DNA of 33,101 nt. Source: an uncultured Rhodospirillales bacterium. GTDB lineage: Bacteria > Pseudomonadota > Alphaproteobacteria > Acetobacterales > Acetobacteraceae. The stretch is from assembly GCA_903864895.1 (NCBI GenBank), contig CAIPHQ010000503.1:1-33101 (forward strand), read 5' to 3'. A program made the position numbers and the translations under genes. Below, piece by piece: positions 30,124 through 33,101 of this stretch (its first letter is position 1; each line of letters starts with the position of its first letter). The notes under the pieces were generated by a model that did no database searches, was not told where the DNA came from, and saw nothing but the letters and a program-made list of their open reading frames with translations.

Positions 30124-31308
30124 ATGTCACCGCCCCTGCCCTACGACACCATCATCCTCGGCGCCGGTGCCGCCGGGCTGATGTGCGCCATCACCGCAGG
30201 CCAGCGCGGCAAGCGTGTGCTGCTGCTGGACCACGCCGATGAGGCGGGCAAGAAAATCCTGATTTCCGGTGGCGGGCGCTGCAATTTCACCAATCTTGGC
30301 ATCGCGCCGGACCGCTTCATTTCCGCCAACCGGCATTTCTGCAAATCCGCACTGGCACGCTACACGCAGCAGGATTTCGTGGCCCTCGTGCGCCGCCACG
30401 GCATTGCATTTCACGAAAAGACGCTGGGCCAGTTGTTCTGCGACGGCTCGGCCCGGCAAATCGTGGCGATGCTGCTGGCCGAGGCGCAAGCGGCCGGCGT
30501 GGACATCCGGCTGGGCCACCACATCAGCAATGTCACGCGCGCCGATGCATTCACTGTCACCACCGATCACGGCAATTTCATCGCACCCGCCCTGGTGCTG
30601 GCCACCGGCGGGCTGTCGATCCCGAAAATGGGGGCCACCGGCTTCGCCCACGGCCTCGCCAGGCGCTTCGGCCTGCCGCTCACCGAAATTCGCCCCGGTC
30701 TGGTGCCGCTGACCTTCGCCGCCGCCGATCTGGCGCTGATGCAGCCGCTCAGCGGTGTGGCACTGGAATCCGTCGCCAGCCTTGGCAAGCGGCAGTTCCG
30801 CGAGGCGTTGCTGTTCACCCATCGCGGCCTGTCCGGCCCGGCGATCCTGCAAATCTCGTCCTACTGGCGCGACGGCGCAACGCTGCGGCTGGACCTGATG
30901 CCCGGCCAGAACGCGGCGGTGTGGCTGCGCGAGCGCAAGCGCGGCCGCGCCAAGGCGGAGCCAAAAACCATTCTGGGCGAAGCACTGCCGCACCGCTTGG
31001 CCGACGCGCTGGCCGCCGCCCATCTGCCGCCCGGTCCCATCGGCAACCAGCGCGACGCCGATCTGGACCGGCTCGCCGCGCTGCTGAACGGCTGGGCGCT
31101 CACGCCCAGCGGCACCGAGGGCTACGCCAAGGCCGAAGTCACGCTGGGCGGCATCGACACGGCTGCGCTGTCGTCGCAGACCATGATGGCAACTACCGTG
31201 CCCGGCCTGTTCGCCATCGGTGAAGCGGTGGACGTGACGGGATGGCTCGGCGGCTATAACTTCCAGTGGGCGTGGTCGAGCGGCTGGGTGGCCGGCATGT
31301 CTGTCTGA
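30124..31308 (+). CDS. HI0933/YhiN-type flavoprotein (NAD(P)/FAD-dependent oxidoreductase)
   Basis: A 394-residue flavoprotein. The FAD-binding dinucleotide fold opens the protein as IILGAGAAGLMCAITAGQRGKRVLLLDHA, directly followed by KKILISGGGRCNFTN, the signature of the HI0933/BaiN family. The C-terminal FAD segment FAIGEAVDVTGWLGGYNFQWAWSSG is nearly the YhiN consensus. The physiological reaction of this family is mostly unknown. It lies 42 bp after cbbA on the same strand without a visible terminator, so it may be transcribed with the cbb operon, but nothing in the sequence ties it to carbon fixation. The ribosome-binding site is weak. Confidence 0.9.
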   Translation: MSPPLPYDTIILGAGAAGLMCAITAGQRGKRVLLLDHADEAGKKILISGGGRCNFTNLGIAPDRFISANRHFCKSALARYTQQDFVALVRRHGIAFHEKTLGQLFCDGSARQIVAMLLAEAQAAGVDIRLGHHISNVTRADAFTVTTDHGNFIAPALVLATGGLSIPKMGATGFAHGLARRFGLPLTEIRPGLVPLTFAAADLALMQPLSGVALESVASLGKRQFREALLFTHRGLSGPAILQISSYWRDGATLRLDLMPGQNAAVWLRERKRGRAKAEPKTILGEALPHRLADALAAAHLPPGPIGNQRDADLDRLAALLNGWALTPSGTEGYAKAEVTLGGIDTAALSSQTMMATTVPGLFAIGEAVDVTGWLGGYNFQWAWSSGWVAGMSV

Positions 31309-31328
31309 ACGCCAAGGGGAACACCAGG

Positions 31329-32018
31329 ATGATCCATGATGCACCGATTCTGCGCGTACGCCGGGGCTTCCCCCGCCCCACGCCCGAAATTCTGGCCAAA
31401 TTTGCCGGCATTCCAGCCGGTTTCGTGGTGGACGCCATGGGCGGCAGCGGCTGCATGGATTACCGCATCAAGCCACTCACCCCGCCGGACGCGCCGATAC
31501 TGGGCGTGGCCATCACCTGCCACGCCGGGCCTTCGGACAATCTGGCGCTGTTCGGCGCACTGGAAGCGGCCAAGCCGGGCGATTTCATCATCGCCTGCAC
31601 CGAAGGCTTTCTGGGAGCAGCCATCACCGGCGACCTTGTGCTGGGCATGGCACGCAATCGCGGCGTGGTGGGCTTCGCCACCGATGGCGTGGTGCGCGAC
31701 ATCGTCGGCCTGCTGAATGTCGGCCTGCCCTGCTACAGCATGGGCGTCACCGCCAACTCCCCCGCCCGCAACGGCCCCGGCACGGCAGGCCTGCCGGTCA
31801 TCGTCGGCGGCGTGCGGGTGTGCAGCGGCGACATCATCATTGCCGACCGCGACGGCGTGGTGGTGGTGCCGCTGGAACAGGCCGAAGCCGTGCTGGTGGC
31901 GCTGGAAGCCGTGAAGGCTGCAGAAGCCAGCATGGAAGCGAAGGTCAAGGGCGGGCTGCAGGTGCCGGACCATTACCGCGCGCTACTGGCCTCCGGCCGG
32001 GTGGAAGAATTGCCCTGA
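31329..32018 (+). CDS. RraA-like / 4-carboxy-4-hydroxy-2-oxoadipate aldolase family protein
   Basis: A 229-residue protein of the RraA/HMG-aldolase fold. Signature pieces are IPAGFVVDAMGG, CHAGPSDNLALFGAL, GFATDGVVRDIVGL (the Arg-Asp pair of the metal/substrate site) and GDIIIADRDGVVVVP. Family members cleave oxo-acids such as 4-hydroxy-4-methyl-2-oxoglutarate, or inhibit RNase E. The longer type here, with its own C-terminal helix (about 190-229), fits the aldolase-like group better. The start at ATG 31329 has AAGGGGA upstream, 20 bp after the flavoprotein stop, so the two are co-transcribed. It is convergent with the gene at the right edge. Confidence 0.85.
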   Translation: MIHDAPILRVRRGFPRPTPEILAKFAGIPAGFVVDAMGGSGCMDYRIKPLTPPDAPILGVAITCHAGPSDNLALFGALEAAKPGDFIIACTEGFLGAAITGDLVLGMARNRGVVGFATDGVVRDIVGLLNVGLPCYSMGVTANSPARNGPGTAGLPVIVGGVRVCSGDIIIADRDGVVVVPLEQAEAVLVALEAVKAAEASMEAKVKGGLQVPDHYRALLASGRVEELP

Positions 32019-32038
32019 GGCGCCCCGGCGGCGCCGGG
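32019..32038. terminator. GC hairpin between convergent genes
   Basis: GGCGCC-CCGGC-GGCGCC (32019-32035), or alternatively CCCGGC-GGC-GCCGGG (32024-32038), can form a 6-bp GC stem. It directly follows the RraA-like stop and precedes the end of the convergent edge gene at 32049. There is no T-run, so it is a possible rather than established terminator. Confidence 0.4.
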
Positions 32039-32048
32039 CCGAAGTGGC

Positions 32049-33101
32049 TCAGCGCCGCCGGACCAGATCACGAATCGCGGCACTGGCCGCGTCGTCACCG
32101 CCCGCCATCTTTGCCACGCGCGACGCCGCGCGCCCGGCTTGCTGGGCGCGGTCAAAAATCTGCTCGGCCGATTGAATGCGCTGCTCGGCTTCAAGAATGA
32201 GCAAGAACTCGTGCGTACTCACCTCGACGATGCGTGTGCGATCCCGCACGACGATGCGCTTCAGCTCGGCGGGCGTCGGTGCTCGCTGTTCGTCGCGAAT
32301 TTCCGCCAGCGCCTCCAGCGCTGCACGGTTCCGCGCGAATCGAACCTTGGGCGTTCCGCCCGCTATGCGTTCGGGGTCATCAATGTGGAAATTTGGGCGA
32401 GATGGGGCCGGGACGGGCTCATGCTCTCGGGCTCCATCATCAGCCAGTCGCTCCTTGCCTCCGCCTCCGCGTCCCCCATCGGCATCCCCGCTTGGATGTA
32501 CTGGTTCTTCGCTTGGTAGCGTTTCCGATCGAGGACGAACGCCAGCTTCGCCGCCAGATTCTCCGCCATCAGTTTCTGGTACATGAGCGGGCGGTGGCGT
32601 TTCCAGAACTTCAGGATTTCCGTTTCCCTTGGACTCCCCGGAACCATCCCCTCCATCCGGTACTTCGCCGTCTCCGCCTCCACCCACCGGGTGAATTTCT
32701 GGTCCACTTTCCGCCTCCGCAAGCAACTTGTGCAGTTCGCTTTTGACCGTCTCCACGGCGTCCATATCGGACACATCAAGCCCGCGGTCATCCATCATAG
32801 CGTGAGCGCTCAGATACCACCCACGCAATTCTTGCCGCAATTCTTGGACGGTCACGCCAAGATCGGCGGCGATTGCCTTGGCAAACTGAGTGAATTTTCG
32901 CGCGCCGCGCTCAATGTGATAGACCGCCAACTCGGCGCCAATCATCATCAATTCTGGGTCAAGCCCAGAATTTAGCCGGGCTCGCAACTTCTCTTTGATT
33001 ACAGCCGACTCCTCGCACAACAGCACGCCGCGTTCATCACCAATCAGGCGGCCGGGCTCTTCAATCACTTCGACGGCGGCACGTTCGCCAAGGTTGGGCT
33101 C
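32049..33101 (-). CDS. Partial protein of unknown function, phage/plasmid-like, open to the right edge
   Basis: The frame is open from the edge (33101) to TGA 32049; an internal GTG at 33068 would give 339 residues. Numbering from that GTG, residues 40-110 (LAVYHIERGARKFTQFAKAIAADLG onward) resemble a segment that recurs in large phage, plasmid and island polyproteins. This is a memory-based, weak resemblance. Residues 121-236 are Gly/Pro/Glu-rich low complexity and coincide exactly with another gene in a different frame. Residues 237-339 are again ordinary: RFARNRAALEALAEIRDEQ and a helical, Ala/Arg-rich tail ending DLVRRR. Codon third positions are G/C-rich in both ends but not in the middle. 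It may be one long protein or two joined by chance. Confidence 0.5.
   Translation of the reverse strand, partial: EPNLGERAAVEVIEEPGRLIGDERGVLLCEESAVIKEKLRARLNSGLDPELMMIGAELAVYHIERGARKFTQFAKAIAADLGVTVQELRQELRGWYLSAHAMMDDRGLDVSDMDAVETVKSELHKLLAEAESGPEIHPVGGGGDGEVPDGGDGSGESKGNGNPEVLETPPPAHVPETDGGESGGEAGVRPRSETLPSEEPVHPSGDADGGRGGGGKERLADDGAREHEPVPAPSRPNFHIDDPERIAGGTPKVRFARNRAALEALAEIRDEQRAPTPAELKRIVVRDRTRIVEVSTHEFLLILEAEQRIQSAEQIFDRAQQAGRAASRVAKMAGGDDAASAAIRDLVRRR
32363..32707 (-). CDS. Nested 114-residue protein of unknown function
   Basis: This gene lies wholly inside the longer minus-strand frame, in a different reading phase. It starts at GTG 32707 with a perfect GGAGG at 32714-32718, 6 nt upstream, and ends at TAG 32363. 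The product begins MDQKFTRWVEAETAKYRMEG, continues with EILKFWKRHRPLMYQKL and LAFVLDRKRYQAKNQYIQAG, and then MGDAEAEARSDWLMMEPE. This is a balanced, helical, soluble composition. Third codon positions here are mostly G or C, whereas the enclosing frame over the same bases is A/T-rich at third positions and encodes Gly/Pro-rich filler. It looks more like the real coding frame of this stretch. I do not recognise the family with certainty; small phage- or transposon-encoded helical proteins are the nearest impression. Confidence 0.6.
   Translation of the reverse strand: MDQKFTRWVEAETAKYRMEGMVPGSPRETEILKFWKRHRPLMYQKLMAENLAAKLAFVLDRKRYQAKNQYIQAGMPMGDAEAEARSDWLMMEPESMSPSRPHLAQISTLMTPNA
32714..32718 (-). 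promoter_or_regulatory. Shine-Dalgarno site of the nested gene
   Basis: GGAGG on the minus strand, 6 nt before GTG 32707. It decides the start of the nested gene and is the main signal, beside codon use, that this frame is translated independently. Confidence 0.5.

Overview
The window is GC-rich, densely packed chromosomal DNA from a proteobacterium, most likely an alphaproteobacterium of the Rhodospirillales/Acetobacteraceae type. The reasons are the red-type (form IC) RubisCO operon with cbbX, a GlnRS gene (uncommon in most alphaproteobacteria), a phytase-like secreted esterase and strong G/C use at third codon positions. The taxonomic call is inference from family content and was not computed.

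Layout. (1) 130-5169, minus strand: a purine/translation operon guaB - RsmB-type RNA methyltransferase - GNAT acetyltransferase - guaA, with an 18-bp perfect palindrome upstream of guaB. (2) 5410-6786, plus: a secreted phytase-like esterase, ending at a strong hairpin shared with the convergent pair rlmE and ppx/gppA (6832-8613, minus). (3) 8831-9001: a promoter, tRNA-Gln(CUG) and a two-sided terminator. (4) 9014-11249, minus: glnS followed by an intact DUF433 antitoxin-like gene and a frameshifted, internally deleted PIN-like toxin partner. (5) 11311-12967, minus: a ring-cleaving dioxygenase plus alpha/beta hydrolase pair resembling the MhqO/MhqD quinone-response genes. (6) 13047-14841, plus: a NodB-type deacetylase overlapping a GT4 glycosyltransferase. 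(7) 15396-19132, plus: a basic coiled-coil protein of unknown function abutting lutABC (L-lactate oxidation). (8) 19223-22437, plus: an ABC exporter half-transporter and a MATE exporter, 2 bp apart. (9) 22394-30081: the Calvin-Benson-Bassham cluster, with divergent cbbR and cbbL-cbbS-rpe-cbbX-cbbF-cbbP-cbbA, followed by a YhiN/HI0933-type flavoprotein and an RraA-like protein (to 32018). (10) 32049-33101, minus: an open reading frame running off the right edge, with weak resemblance to large phage/plasmid proteins and a second, well-formed gene nested inside it in another frame.

How the genes work together: CbbR would control the carbon-fixation operon. CbbP makes RuBP, CbbLS fixes CO2, CbbX reactivates inhibited red-type RubisCO, and Rpe and CbbA serve the regenerative phase. 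CbbF should supply fructose-1,6-bisphosphatase activity, but the encoded protein has lost nearly all residues that bind the catalytic metals in class I FBPases while the rest of the fold and the reading frame are intact. This is the most striking observation here. The second is the nested gene at 32363-32707. The rest is mostly conventional housekeeping and metabolic content.
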